Below, one piece after another: positions 22,525-34,910 of a stretch of DNA of 64,000 nt. The notes beneath the pieces were generated by a model, which worked only from the letters and a program-made list of their open reading frames with translations, was not told where the DNA came from and ran no database searches. Each line of letters starts with the position of its first letter. Positions within the stretch are counted from its first letter, which is position 1. Position numbers and translations under genes: made by a program. Source of the stretch: Anaspis maculata (Eukaryota > Arthropoda > Insecta > Coleoptera > Scraptiidae); the NCBI GenBank assembly GCA_949128115.1, contig OX421964.1:48648601-48712600 (forward strand). The letters run 5' to 3'.

Positions 22525-22984
22525 GAATTGTAGTACGGATTATATAAAACAGGATTATGTCAAATTCTGGAGGGGGACACGGTGGTTAACGGTGGACGAT
22601 GGACGGTGGCTCAGTGAGACCAGGGCGGATTATTTTGCTTGATAGTAGTGGGTGGTGGTGGGTGGTAGTGGGTGGTAATGGCTCCAGTGTGACTGCTGCC
22701 TAAAGAGCCACCAACCCGTGAAGACGGTGTCCAGCTAATTGACACTCCGAGGAACACGTGTTCATCTGTTTTCCCCAAATAAACTGAACATTTTGACTTG
22801 ACGTGCATCACACCGCGCGACGGGTGACATCTGCCACAAATGCCACAATACGTAACCTTTTCACATACCACATTTACACAAACCTTCTGCGACGACGGTT
22901 ATGGATTCCTTCCTACTCATTCCTACCAACAAAAAATAATTTTTCCATAGCTTGCTCTAATGCAGATAGCCGTGAAATTGTTTA

Positions 22985-25094
22985 TATCTCGTGGGTTCCT
23001 GGGATATGCAATTTGATGAACAATCTGTCAATTGAACAATCAAGTTCATCGCTTTTTTACACCATTTTGGCAGATTGTTCAAGAAATTGTACAAGAAATT
23101 GTGTGGTGTAATACAGCTATAATGTCCATGTCAGGTTAAGTTTTGAGTTTGACCCGTTAGGTACCAGCTCCACGCAATGGCATAGTAGATTCTTATAGGA
23201 TTTGGAATTCGGATTTATCGTCAAAAGGAGAAAGAGGCGCTCCAACTAGGTCCAACGTTCCGTTTCAACTCATTCTGTATTCGGTTTGTTTTACGTCATC
23301 GCTGTCAGAAAAAAAATCGGGATTTATTCTGGTGGTGGCGCTGGTGGCGGCTCGGCAGAGGCGGTGGCTGCTACGGCGGTCTTATCTTCAGGCCGCATTA
23401 TATTTAGCATTAGGTATTATCCTGATTTAGAACTGTTGCCGTTAGCCAACGGGAAAGCCAACCACCCTCTTCTGTATACCGTACCCGAGCGCTATACGCT
23501 AACTTTTGGACAAATTTACTATCGTGCTTGCGCACACCACCACCACCACGTCCTCCTCTTCGGCTCCACCATCGACACACCAATTTTCGCGTATTACCCG
23601 TACGATGGCGCGCAGGCGGCGGTGGTTCTTACATCATTAATCACGGCGGCGTATCCGGTCCGCATTTACATATTCCGCTATCAATTTTTATCTCCTGACG
23701 TCATAAATCGGATCCCACCATAGCCCATCGCGGCTAGTATACGCGTCCGGAAACCGAGATGCTACCACCGCCACAGAATCCTGGATTTGTTCGATTCTTC
23801 CTTCTTGGCCTACGGGAGCATACACGGCCAGATACCTACTGTAGGACGGTAAACGACCTCGTCCGATTCCCACACGTATAAATGTGTTTTTCTGAAGTGG
23901 GTATTTTCCCAAGGCCGCTGGGGATTTTACACGCCGCCCAAAATATAAATTCCTAGCATCAGCCGAGCCATGGTATGGGTATATAACACATACATACCTA
24001 TGCAGATAGGGTTTTCTGTTTTGCTCTACGCTATTACTGAATGTTTCCTTTTTCCGGTTGTGAGTTTCAATAAACGTAAATAAAGGCGGGAAAAAAACCA
24101 TTGCCGAGATCCTAAAACACGAATCCGATGGAATATAATTCGCAATTCAAATTAATTTTCCCAGCACAAAATAAATGGCTACCAAAGACGGATTATAGTG
24201 ACAGGTAATGACAAGTACCTACATGTAAGTGATGTAGCCCAATGGGGTACTTGCCAATGAAACAGATTTGACTGAAAATACTTCTAATCATCAACAAGAG
24301 TAATAAAGAGTATTTCCTAAAAATTTCCAGAAAATATATCCATTGCTTAAAAAGATTTTTTTTTTATTTTTTATTTTTCAAAGGGTTGGTAACAGTAGGA
24401 AAACGTCAATGGGATTTTCATGTATGTATTTTTCAAATATTATAATGTCACTCAACAGTTTTTTGAGTTTCCAATCCAACGGTGCTGTTTGTTTAGTTTT
24501 TAGTATATTTGTGACGTCACAAATATATTTTTAAAACACGCATCACGGCCGCAATTTTGGAAATTTGAGAAGAAGGGAAAATACGGGTACATTATTTTTA
24601 ACCACACTATCGATTAAGCCAATAAAAAAAATGGGCAAGTACCCCATTGATTGAAGACTTCTAGGTCATTTTTGAAAAATATTCTGAATACTGCCGCAAC
24701 TAAAGGTAAGTTAGGTACAGTGGTAACAAGTCTACCAAGTAAATTTATGTTATATATTTTACGCCTTTGTTGTGTTCAATGCATAAAATTTAGAAACTTT
24801 TATTCACAAAGAGTTAGCAATCGATATATTCCTATAACTTTTGAAAAGTTGGAAGGTGAATGATTCCTTACAGATTGGAGAACAATGTCACTTTTGGACC
24901 ACGGGCCGAAAGTGACGTATGAAGAGAGGTGATCTGATCTGAACAGCTGTCGCGGAGTGCGGAGTGTTAGTCGATGGATGCGTTGCGTTGTTTGAAAAGG
25001 TTGCCTATGCCTACCTGATATAAATGTTTGACGCGAAAAACTTCAAATAAAGCCAATTATTTGCATTTAAACTGGATCATTGTGAATAAAGTCC
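22985..25094. other. Unassigned sequence with one long uncharacterised ORF
   Basis: A plus-strand ORF of 145 codons (23286-23723) contains a Gly/Ala-rich run, a His run from CCACCA repeats, and no family motif. Its GC is higher than its surroundings. Nothing else supports it as a gene, so it is not called as one. No repeats with known termini were seen here. Confidence 0.35.
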
Positions 25095-26390
25095 TATACA
25101 TACCACGGAGTAAAGCGTCATTACAGCTTACGGGATTCTATCTTATCTCAGCACGCCTCGGTAATATACAGGGTGATTCATGAGTGACCTTGCATAGGCT
25201 AATGGGAGATAGAGGACTTCGAGGCGAGTCAGGATCCACTGAGGAAATTTCATTTTCTCCAATGGTTACGAAGATACAGGGTGTTTTGTGTGTTTCGTAT
25301 GAGACTTTGATAAACGATATTTCTGAAACGGCCAGAGGTATTTTGTTGAAATTCACCAGTAATATTTCTCTGTTGGAATTCACCCTGAAGCCATACCGGG
25401 TAAGTCAAAATCCAGGGCTGGGCTAGAAAAAAGGTGCCCCTTTTTTGTTTCATCAAAAAGTACATTTTCTGACCGCTTTTCTGAAAAACTGCTATCGGAT
25501 TCAAAAAGCTAAAGAAAAATGCTCCAAGAATCACTCTTCAATTTGGATGGCACACTTAAACCGTTTCGACAATAAAATTAAAAGTAAAATTTGTGGGTGA
25601 GTTCCCATTTTCGACCGGACATAATCGACTCATTGTTTGATTGAATTCATCAAAATTCTCTTTTTGGCTTGTCTTTGTTGAATAGAAGAGCTTGGTTGAA
25701 AGAAAAATTCCAGAGCCGACAATTTTTTTTTATGGCCAAATCGAGAGTGAAACCAAAATTAGACTCGATTTGGTCGTCAAAAAAAATCTTCGGCTATGGA
25801 ATTTTTCTTCCTACCAAGCCCTTCTATTCCACAGAGACAAGCTAAAAAATGAATTTGAATGAATTCAATCAAACAATGAGTCGATTATGTCCGGTCAAAA
25901 ATGAAAACTTACCCATAAATTTCACTTTCAATTTTTATGTCGAAACGGTTTAGGTGTGCCATCTAAATTGAAGAGTGATTCTTAAAGCATTTTTCCTAAG
26001 CTTTTCAAATCCGATAGCAGTTTTTTAGAAAAGCGGTCAGAAAATATACTTTTTGATCAAATAAAAAAAAGGGCACATTTTTCCAATCCCGGCCCTGGAT
26101 TTTGACTTACCCAGTACGGCTTCAGGGTAAGTTCCAATAGAGAAATATCACTGGTGAATTTGAAGAAAATATCTCAAGCCGTTTCAGATATATCGCTTAT
26201 CAAAGTTTCATACGAAACACACAAAGCACCCTGTATCTTCGTAGCCAATGGAGAAAACAAAATTTCTTCAGTGGATCCTGACTCGCCTCGAAGTCCTCTA
26301 TCTCCCAATAGCGTATGTAAGGTCACTCATGAATCACCCTGTATTGAATCCCTTGGCTGTAATGAGACGCTTTCCACCTCGGTATGTAAT
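25095..26390. mobile_element. 1.3-kb palindrome with CAGGGTG termini
   Basis: The core TACAGGGTGATTCATGAG starts at 25167 and ends mirrored at 26343, with arms of about 585 bp meeting near 25755. A second CAGGGTG lies inside each arm (25275 and the mirrored CACCCTGTATC near 26230). Weaker inverted similarity continues outside to about 25095 and 26390 (AAAGCGTC, ATTACAGC, GGGATTC), with a ~29-bp unmatched insert on the left. There is no coding capacity. A truncated relative is at 13869. Confidence 0.9.
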
Positions 26391-26391
26391 A

Positions 26392-26530
26392 TACGGGGTG
26401 TTTATGAGAAACTGTGATCGCGGCAGGCATGGGTCAGGCCGAAAAACGCAGCAACAGGCGCAATTGTACCTAGTGATCGAAAGCGGATTCCAAAGGCGAT
26501 GTGATCACATACATTTATAAACACCCGGTA
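26392..26530. mobile_element. 139-bp MITE
   Basis: The left end TACGGGGTGTTTATGAG pairs with the inverted right end TACCGGGTGTTTATAAA; TGTGATC is also mirrored further in. It lies 2 bp from the palindrome, so it may be a later insertion at its edge. Confidence 0.65.
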
Positions 26531-29500
26531 CTATCAAGTTGTATATGGATTTTACAGTTTATATGCTTAATTTGACACTTGTCAAAATAACTTCAAAAAC
26601 TACAAATTTGTTACAATTTGCAATGGAACAAACACGTAAAATGCTTGTAACACAAGATATTTTCCGACACAAAGCCTTCTGCAGAACTCGGGCTGCGCTC
26701 TCGCCCTGCAAATTTCGGCTTCGTATCTGAAAACCACTTATGTAACAGCCAACTCGTAGATATCGTAAGCTACTATTACCTACTCCTATTAAATAATTTT
26801 GACATTACCTTTGCGTTTCTGATTCATTATTGGCATTTATGACACACTGTTTTCAAAGCCCCGCCCTGTGGGTTATGGGATCATTACCCAATGGCTACAG
26901 CCTACCGCAAGTGGCAATAGGCTACTGGACATCAATCGCATTTCAGTATAAAAGTATCATAAACCTGATAAATATCTGAATGACGAGTTTGTAGTTGGAA
27001 AAGTTTTTCGAAATATGATTTCATTTCGGTAAAAAATCAATTTGAAAGTGGACTTATTCAAATCAGGAATTTTATGCTATACGTCACAGCTTGAATGTGG
27101 GCTAGGAGGTGGGAGGGAGGAAGGAGAGGGGAACGCATTTGACATTCGACCGAAGCATTCGTTCTGGATCTATTACGTAGTTGTGTATTTTCACGTGCGA
27201 GCACAACTACTTCATCACAAGGAACTTATTTTTGATGCCATCACATGGAGTTATTATGTATTATGAAGCGAAATTGTATGAAAAAAACTAGATTATTTGA
27301 CGTGGGGTTGACATATGGCATGCGACACTCGCAGTACTGCCACTCATATGGCACTAATAACACTGTTGTGACATTAATCCGAAGCCTGCACGAGCAAAAA
27401 TAAGTGAATTTTAAGGAAGAATCGACCAAAATGTGAGGTCAAACCATAGCACTCCAGCATTTCATTATATTTTTTTGGTATAAATCAGTTCAAAACGAGA
27501 CGGTGTTCTTCAGTCATTGAATGGTCAACCAGAGTTTCTATTGGCTCCTCAAAATGTGACGTCACGGACTTGCCGCGCCATTCAAACAGACAAATCTCTT
27601 TCATGTTTTTTTTTATATGTACAAAAACTTTTTTTAACAAAATCATCTTGTCAATGCAACAATTTTGGGAGGATCTTTCATAGAAAGAAATAAAAAAAAC
27701 CATGTCCACTAGCCTATTTCCGCAAATCTGACATATCAAGGAGGCTTATGAGATGACATCAGATTTTCAGTCAAATGTCAAAAATAAAATTTATCAGGTA
27801 GGTACCTACCCTGTCACTGTAAATTCTTTTATTTTGCTACATTCACGAAGCTAGAATGAATTCGTACGAAAACGTAGACCATGAGCCCCCAGAATTTTAG
27901 AAGCGGCGACATCAATGGCCCTGAATCTACTACCGGAAAAGTCTTGACACAAATCGACTTATGTCGACTGCAGACTGTAGGTTGGCGGGCTGCATCCACC
28001 ATCCACTAACGCGGTGCGTTCTGCAATCCTATGCAGTCGCAGTGGCAAAATAATTTGTCAGTTGGTCATTCAGTGTCTTGCGTCTTTCAATCATTGAAAG
28101 TGCTGTCAGAGGGTCAAAATGGTGAGATAGGTCCCGGGGATTGCCTATACCTACGTCAAAAATATTTGGTGATGATTTTTTTATTTTTTTCTCACTTCAT
28201 GATTTGACATATCAAAAAAAAAGAAAAAGAAAAATGGGGTCGCTAATTTTCATCACAGATTCTAAATCAAATGATGCCCATTGACAGTTGTCATTACAAT
28301 TTGCCTTTGACAGCTGAAAAAATATTTTGAATCACGATATTATTATGAAAAGCATCTTTCGACCCCTTTGAGTTGAAACGTTATAGCTTAGGCATGAATA
28401 CCTATAATCATCGTCAATACCGATATTGCATCAGGACATCTCTTTGTTGAGCTTTTGATCATTTTGATTGAAAAATACAATGTTCTTGACTTCTTGAGAT
28501 AGGTACTGTGTGGTAGAAAAACGTGATCAAGTGAAAATACATAGAAAAATACTGATCGTGATCGCGAGAATATACCATATCTCTTCATTTTCTGCAAAAT
28601 TTGAACCAAATGCGCACAACTTGCCATCAGTTTGTCATCAATTGAATTTCAATAACAATACATATTCCAAAAAAAAGCTTCGATGAATTACGCCCATACA
28701 GCGCTGATGATACGCGAATATCAATTATTAATGAATTAAAATCAAACACCATCCATAAATTGTGTGACTGATTCATGGAATAAGTACGCTCTGCCATATA
28801 TGAAGGGCTTAATGACGTTATTTATAGTTTTAAAACCTGATAAATTTAAACAAACATGGCACGATGCAACAACTCAGCGCGTTGTTTGCGCCATATCAGT
28901 AATTAATGAGCATCAACAAACAAAATCATCTTCCGCATCGCTGCGTTGCATCGCATGTCACGTTTTGAGCCAGAATTTTTGGACAACCAACTTACCGCGT
29001 CTCGTGCATTGTTCCAGGGCATTTCAATTTCAGACATTATCACACAGCGTAAGCTCACCTGCAACAAAAAGAAATAGTTGATAAAATTTGCATGACACTG
29101 AGAAAAGAGTCAAGAGTAGGTAGAAGAAAGTTTACATAATTATTATGCTGCACCATAATAGAGCTTGCAATGTCTCAAAATTCTCTGAAGCTGTCGATAA
29201 GGAACTATAGGCGATTCACGTTTAAAAAACGCCACCTGGTGTAGAGCTCGGTACTTGATCGTGGAGGATATTTTTGAGAGGAACACATACTCCGACGTCT
29301 AGTAGCCTAGGTGAGCACTAGTGGATACCTGCAATACCCACATTATTGACATGGAAATTTGACAAGTAGAAATAATGTGAAAAGGGGTTTGCATTTGTGT
29401 CTTTTATTTCATGTTATGGTTAGCGTATTTAGCAGGCTTATAGTAGATCTAGCTCCAGAGGTGCGCAGCTGAAAGACTACGCCCCCAGCAATGCATTACA

Positions 29501-31986
29501 TTGCGGTAAAAAAAAGACAACGTTTACGTCCCGAACACAAAGGTAGCTACGGCGAGCTTATTAGAATGAAAAATGCGGATCTCCAGCTGAAGTCCAGGCA
29601 GAAATCCTGTAGAAAAAAGCGAGGAAAAAGGGGGGTGGCGGTTGACTCTGCAAGGCCAGTCCGAGGTGATTTTTTCTTGGCTGACAGGCTGGTCGACCGA
29701 CGGGCTTGTGTGTTTCCCTCCGTGCGGATGTGACAGAGTCCGTTGCTCTTCCTTGGGCGGAAGCTATGGATCTAGGGGTGGGAGAACATAGCTGAGGGCG
29801 TTTCAATTACACACCATTTTGCAAAGTTCGGTCTAATGACGAAGAAACAGCCCTTTGAAGTTCACTTTTTTCTGACTGCAAAAATTTGTAACTCAAAAAC
29901 TTTTTGTTGTCCACCATCACTTTTTGTCACTTTATTATCGTCACTTGGCCGTCATCTTTGATTCGCCATTTTGAATTTCTCTGAAAGTGTCAGGAGACTG
30001 GAACTTGCAATACTTCATTAAGATACATTCGATTTTGGACAAATGATATGCTCTGACGCCATCTTGGCCGCCATATTGAAATTTCTTATTAGTGGAACGA
30101 GTTTCATGAAACTTGTTGATGTGATGATGTGTATACGCATGTTGGTCTTTCTGGATAGTCGCTCGACTTGTTCGATTTTTTCATTAATTTCGCAACCAAG
30201 TCTCCTCTTCACGGAGGGACGTCTAAATCAAAATCATTACTGACGTCTCTGGATACCATCGGGGAAGTTTTGTGTCGCCCACAACAGATTCTTTAGATGG
30301 GTCTGATGCAGTTCAGAGTCCAGACACGACACAATCCGTATTTGGCTGGCTATAGATAAAAAATCGACACTTTCAATGTTCTGCGACAAGTAAACATTTC
30401 CAAGGCCATCGTTTGCATCATACTTGCACAAAACTATACATTATATACTGATGCACATCCCCTTTACAATTCGAGTATAGGTACCTGCCTACAAAGTTGC
30501 ACCGATCCCGTGCATTTCGCACCATTCAATTCAATCTGGACGAAAAGGTATATGAAGAGGATCCTGCCGCCTGGGGATTTTGTGTCGCGGGCGCTCCGCA
30601 GTTTTCTGATATTGGCTTTACTCGTCAGGAAAATGTACATTATAGTTTTATGAATCACGAACTTCGATACGGGACGGGGTAATAAAAAAACGACGCAGTA
30701 AACCTTCACGTTAAGACTCCCAGATAGTACGTGATGCATGCGAAGAAAGCTTGCGCTAAGTAGCTGTGGCGACGGAGCACCGCCACCACCATAATATTAT
30801 TTATTTTTTCCCTTCTGTTTTATTGCAGAAAATTCGAAGTTCTGATCTCGAAACTCGCCGTGCTCCGCCCGCTATTTACGACGCCATAAACGGGAACAAA
30901 ATTTTATGAATAATGAAAACGCCGCGAATTTTTCATCACTAGATAATTACGTTTTAATTATCCCCCGCCCGTTTTCATATAACTGATGCCACGTGAGTTG
31001 CTGAGCCTGTGGGGCTGTCGGGCATAGTGGAACGATGAAAATAATAAAAGTGTATCGCAAGAGACGAATAAAATGTTCAGCTTGCTGTTTTTTATTTATT
31101 TCAAACTACCCGGAAGGATTTACGATCCTATTTAGAGACCCGTTCTCTTTGCTTTTGCTTTTGTTTTGTAATTATTCCCAGTTTTAGTAGTGGATAGCAC
31201 GGCGCGGCGGCTCACTAATGCAATATTGGCTTTTCCACTCTAATGTCTTGTTATTTGTACGAAGAAGACGTCTCGAGATTGCACTGATTGCCATGGAAAC
31301 CAAATCACGGTTCATCTCTCTAAAAACGAGGTTTCGCCATCCAATCCCTTCGGTCAAGATAATTTCGTGTCTTTATCTTGCTACAACGTGATTAAGTTCA
31401 TCTTGATATGGGAAAGAGAGACGGCAAAGAGCGAAACCCGGGATTCGGTATTGTTTTCATTCCTTTTTCCAAGCTTAAGGAACGTTGTAGCCTGATTAGT
31501 GTAATGACGATTCCGTTACTTTGAGAGCGAAGTTTAAAATTTAGTTACGCGAGATTCACGACCTACCCTTCAAATGAATCGTCTCGCGTATCCTGAGTTG
31601 TTTTACGTTCATAATGTTCACTGATCACTGCTATCAGGTATTCGCGGAAAAAGAATGCTGATGTTGTATTTTGGAGGAGATGGTCAAAGTTGAACTGAGA
31701 CTGCGTCTTGACAATTTTTCTTTTCCCAGGCCCCCACCAATATGGTATTTTGATCGTTAAGAATAAAATTCTGTGAACGTCAGATCTTGAAAAGAATTCT
31801 AAAACGTGCGTTCGTGCGTGCGTGCGAAATGTTAGATCAATCACCTTTATTATACCCTTTATTAGCTTCGTTACTATGGAAACCTGACCTTTACGCCGTC
31901 ACTGGTAGAGTTCTGTCAGCCTGACAATTCAAATTATAAAATTACCAACTGTGAAACAAGCCCACTAACGAAATATGGTGTAGTTA
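26531..31986. other. 5.4 kb without recognised genes or complete mobile elements
   Basis: ORFs are short and without motifs. The part at about 30800-31560 is unique-looking, with homeodomain-like TTAATTA/TAATTAC cores (30940-30965) between GC-rich blocks. It shows none of the repeat termini seen elsewhere, so it is a candidate conserved regulatory stretch. That is inference only. Confidence 0.35.
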
Positions 31987-33268
31987 GTCCAGGAGCATAT
32001 GTAAATAAAAAGCATTCCGTGGGATTTTGAATGGAAGAGCATAGCGACTATGTGGAATACATTTCTTGAATGGGCAGCAATCACACCTCACCGGGTGTTT
32101 TGCTTGAATTTCTTGCAGGGGATAATTACAGGGTGGAACAGGAGAAGAAAAAAGAAAAAAATCATATTCCATGAACTATAGAAGGTGGAGCGGTACAAAT
32201 CACCAGGTGAATGCCCGACTTGATGCTTTTAAAGGTTTTGCTTGAAAAATTGACATTCGTGGTAAATAGAGTGAAAAACAAGAAAACTTGAAAATTAAAT
32301 TTATTATTTTGAAAAAATCATCGTCGGACTTGAAGCGAAACCGTGTCGGATTTGAAAATGGACCTACACGACGCCCAATGCAATTTACTTCCGATATCAG
32401 TTGGAATTTTTCGAAAAAAGTCAATCCCCCACCAGGAAAGGACAGATGAGTCGAGTCCTGCACCAAACACGGGTCGTCCTGGTCAAAATCCAAACGAGCG
32501 GTAACGGCCAGGAGAAAATTCAAAACCTCGTAACGTCCAACTGGGAATTGGTGGAAGGCTGCAATTGCGGGCTTGATTTGATGATTTTGTTTTGTTGCTT
32601 CCTCCCAAATTTGGCTCCAATCCATTGGATAGATATTGAATAATTAAATGGCAAAGTTTTTTAGATAAGATTACGAAGCTGTGTGTGTCTGTGTCTGTAA
32701 TCTTCCACGATAACAGCCGCAACGTTGATTCGATCGACTTGAAATTCGGTGTGCGGACAAGATTTTGCCGTCGAATGAGTCTGTTACATTATGGTTGTCA
32801 TCTGTCAAACAGAAATGTCACCATCAAAAATGACAGAAAGCATATGTCAGGAACCTTGACTCGCGATATGTTTTTTGAAAGCCCTCGAAAAACTGTATTC
32901 AAAATTGTTAAAAGTATTGCTTCCGAGATTGCTTCGCATGGCATCTGTCAAATATTGAAAATTTTCAAAGTTCAAAGCTTTGTCATTTAATTCTTCAAAA
33001 TGTATCCGATGGATTCGGACTAAATTCAACAGAAATCAACACAACAACAAAATCAAATCACGAATGCAGTTTGAACTTTCCATCTTTTCCCAGTCTGGAG
33101 CTACGAATTTTTATTCATTATTTCTGTTTCACCCTGTATAAATTTCCTGCAAGAAATTCAAGCAAAACACCCGGTGAGGTGTGATTGCTGGCCATCTAAG
33201 GAATGTATTCCACATAGGCGCTATGCTCTTTCATTTAAAATCCCACGGGATTACATAAGCTCCTGGAC
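31987..33268. mobile_element. 1.28-kb inverted-repeat element, TA-flanked
   Basis: The ends GTCCAGGAGC and GCTCCTGGAC are flanked by TA (31985-31986, 33269-33270). The arms (31987-~32148 and ~33118-33268) share GTGGGATTTT, AAGAGCATAGCG, TATGTGGAATACAT, CACCTCACCGGGTGTTTTGC and TTGAATTTCTTGCAGG. The inner arm ends carry ACAGGGTGGAAC and its mirror. Between the arms lies a copy of repeat family X. No transposase is seen. Confidence 0.85.
32322..32660. repeat. Dispersed repeat family X, copy 2
   Basis: It matches 11326-11680 in order and orientation (CTGCACCAAACACGGGTCGT, GGTAACGGCCAGGAGAAAAT, CCAATCCATTGGATAG). It sits between the arms of the 31987-33268 element, so it may be part of that element's interior, or inserted into it. 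Confidence 0.8.
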
Positions 33269-33429
33269 TATAGTATCCCATGTCGAAGCAGTTCTGAGCG
33301 AGCGATACGAAAAAAGAATGTTATCGAAGCAAGATGCCAAGCTTTCAGGAGGCCAGGGAGTTCCCGATGAATGGATTCCTCGCTTATGTTCGAGCAGAAA
33401 AAAAAGCAAAGTAGAACCACACTACACCG

Positions 33430-33800
33430 AGACATCGTCTGTGGGTCGATAGTGGACCAAGCCTAGCACCGACGCCGGCCGGTGAATGCTTTCCTCCGAC
33501 TATACCCTGTACCGGAGGCAGGTATATCCTAAGATACCGGAAATTTTGCGAACCCCTGTGTGTTCCAACATAGGGTAGGGATTTTAATGACCACCAACAT
33601 CGCACGGGGTCGGCACCATCGTTCGTATTTTACGTGCTATATGCGACACACGGCGTCTTGCATTTAGCAAGCATCCCAACTAAACCAAGAAGCTTGTTTT
33701 CGAGGCTAAGATCTGTCCTCGGCGGAGATCTAACCCGCGACCTCTAGCATGGCAGTCGAACGCGCTGACCACCACAACACAAGCTCCTCATGTAATCATG
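33430..33800 (-). mobile_element. tRNA-derived SINE (minus strand), family B
   Basis: Read on the minus strand, the head (about 33790-33730) resembles a tRNA. It has an A-box-like TGGTCAGCGCG, an anticodon-arm-like stretch, and a degenerate B-box GGGTTAGATCTC. A ~280-bp tail follows, ending with the block ACCGACGCCGG, GTGAATG and ACTATACCCTG (plus-strand order). That tail block recurs at 51270-51414, showing an interspersed family. Pol III transcription is inferred from the boxes; the B-box is weak. Confidence 0.6.
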
Positions 33801-34252
33801 TTATTATGGAATTTAGAAAGACAATCCGTCGTGGTGAAGGTGGATTGGAGGTAGTTTCTGGTGAGGGTGGCGAACCTTTAGGCTACCTTGTAAGTCTTGT
33901 AACGGAGCTGGGCGGAACATTTCGATGGCAACTATACACTGTACCACCTATAATTACATATTTAGAACCATATTTCCTTCAGGTTCAAGTCCTGCAGCCC
34001 CCTGAGACTTCTTGAGCCATGATGTTTTTTTATGGTTGTTGTAGACAGACCCGAGTTTGTGTCTGCAGATACTCAACCTGGTATAGGTTTGTTTTTCTAA
34101 TTTTCTATCAGGTTCTGCTCTCCTTCCCGAGAGGACGCTATGAATGAAAACTTATTTATCTACGCATCTCTGCGGAAAAAGTACTGTGGTGCCACAACAG
34201 ATTTTTAGCAATTCAGCATATTTTCCATTTTTTTCAACTTTTATCCACATTT

Positions 34253-34423
34253 GGAGCGGTGGTAGCCGAGTGGTCCAGGTGATGGCAAGCCAAACCATTC
34301 GCGCTGTTCGAATCCTACTTCATCCATGGATATTTTGTGCTGTCCCCGAGGTTGCATGGTAGAGCAGCTTATAGCTGAATGCCGCCTCGTAAAATAAGAC
34401 AATTAAATAAAAATTTTTTTTTT
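34253..34423 (+). mobile_element. tRNA-Ser/Leu-like SINE
   Basis: Position 34263 begins a perfect A-box, TAGCCGAGTGG. The B-box TGTTCGAATCC is at 34305-34315, close to GGTTCGANNCC. The D-arm and T-arm text (CCGAGTGGTCCAGGTGATGG ... TTCGAATCCT) is like tRNA-Ser, but the long variable arm and acceptor pairing are lost, so this is not a working tRNA. A short tRNA-unrelated body and a T run (34413-34423), a possible Pol III stop, follow. Confidence 0.75.
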
Positions 34424-34784
34424 TGTCAACGGTAGGTACAACCAAATCACGAGAAGGACGCTTCGGGATTCCGCTAATTTTGATTAGGCTACAGCTTCCG
34501 GTCACGTCCGTCCAAAACTCCGCACAGTTCTGTGACTTCCGAATAGTGTTGTTGGAGTAAGCAAAGGGGCCATACCGGCAAATTTTGCTGCGACAAGAGC
34601 AAGAAAACTTGAAGACTGAACAAGCAATACTTGAATTTCATGCACTAGATTGGGTTTCAATATGTTTTATGATTTTGTTAGCTTTCGGTCGATCAATATC
34701 GGGTATGACGGTATAAAATTCGCCGCAGAGCTCTTGTAATTTTGAAGGGCATCAGAGTTACGGATTCTGCTCTTAGAGCTGTTA

Positions 34785-34910
34785 CACTGAAGTTTTGAGC
34801 GAATCAACTTTATCACGCTCATAGTTGCAATGCAACAGCCAATTATGTATGACAAGTTGTTTAGTTACTATGAGCGCGATAAAGTTAATTCTCTAATAAG
34901 ACTTTAGTGG
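34785..34910. repeat. Imperfect foldback of ~125 bp
   Basis: Left-arm text CACTGAAGTTTTGAGCGAAT and CAACTTTATCACGCTCATAG is mirrored by CTATGAGCGCGATAAAGTTA and the inverse of CACTAAAGTC. The loop is about 45 bp. It is probably a small MITE with uncertain ends. Confidence 0.7.

Larger units (their letters stand above)
22063..22700. mobile_element. 638-bp PIF/Harbinger-type non-autonomous element
   Basis: The termini GGCAGCAGTCACACTG and their inverse CAGTGTGACTGCTGCC are exact, flanked by TAA on both sides (22060-22062, 22701-22703). A 3-bp TAA duplication and GG-start TIRs are PIF/Harbinger hallmarks. The opposite arm of the host element (about 21635-21670) retains the empty site. Subterminal DNA is rich in CCACC/GGTGG repeats. 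Inside are a transposase-like N-terminal remnant (22217-22513, minus) and a hairpin (22476-22524). Confidence 0.85.
19789..22984. mobile_element. Inverted-repeat element (family H), copy 1, interrupted by two insertions
   Basis: Its ends are TAATCAATTTCACGGCTATC (19789) and the inverse of TAAACAATTTCACGGCTATC (ending 22984), both followed by CTGCATTAGAGCAAGCTATG. Arms stay similar for roughly 350 bp once two insertions (19963-21545 and 22063-22700, with their duplications) are set aside. The remaining length is ~968 bp, against 961 bp for the copy at 35815-36775. The centre (TTTATGGAGTTGCACTGTAC) also matches that copy (TTTATGGAGTTGAACTGTAC). There is no transposase. The flanks (GCATA / TATCT) do not show a duplication. 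Confidence 0.88.

Noticed and set aside
23286..23723. 145-codon plus-strand ORF
   Set aside because: Gly/Ala and His runs come from GGTGGC and CCACCA repeats; no family motif; kept only as a note.
34256..34330. Functional tRNA-Ser gene
   Set aside because: Lacks the variable arm and acceptor pairing although both promoter boxes are good.
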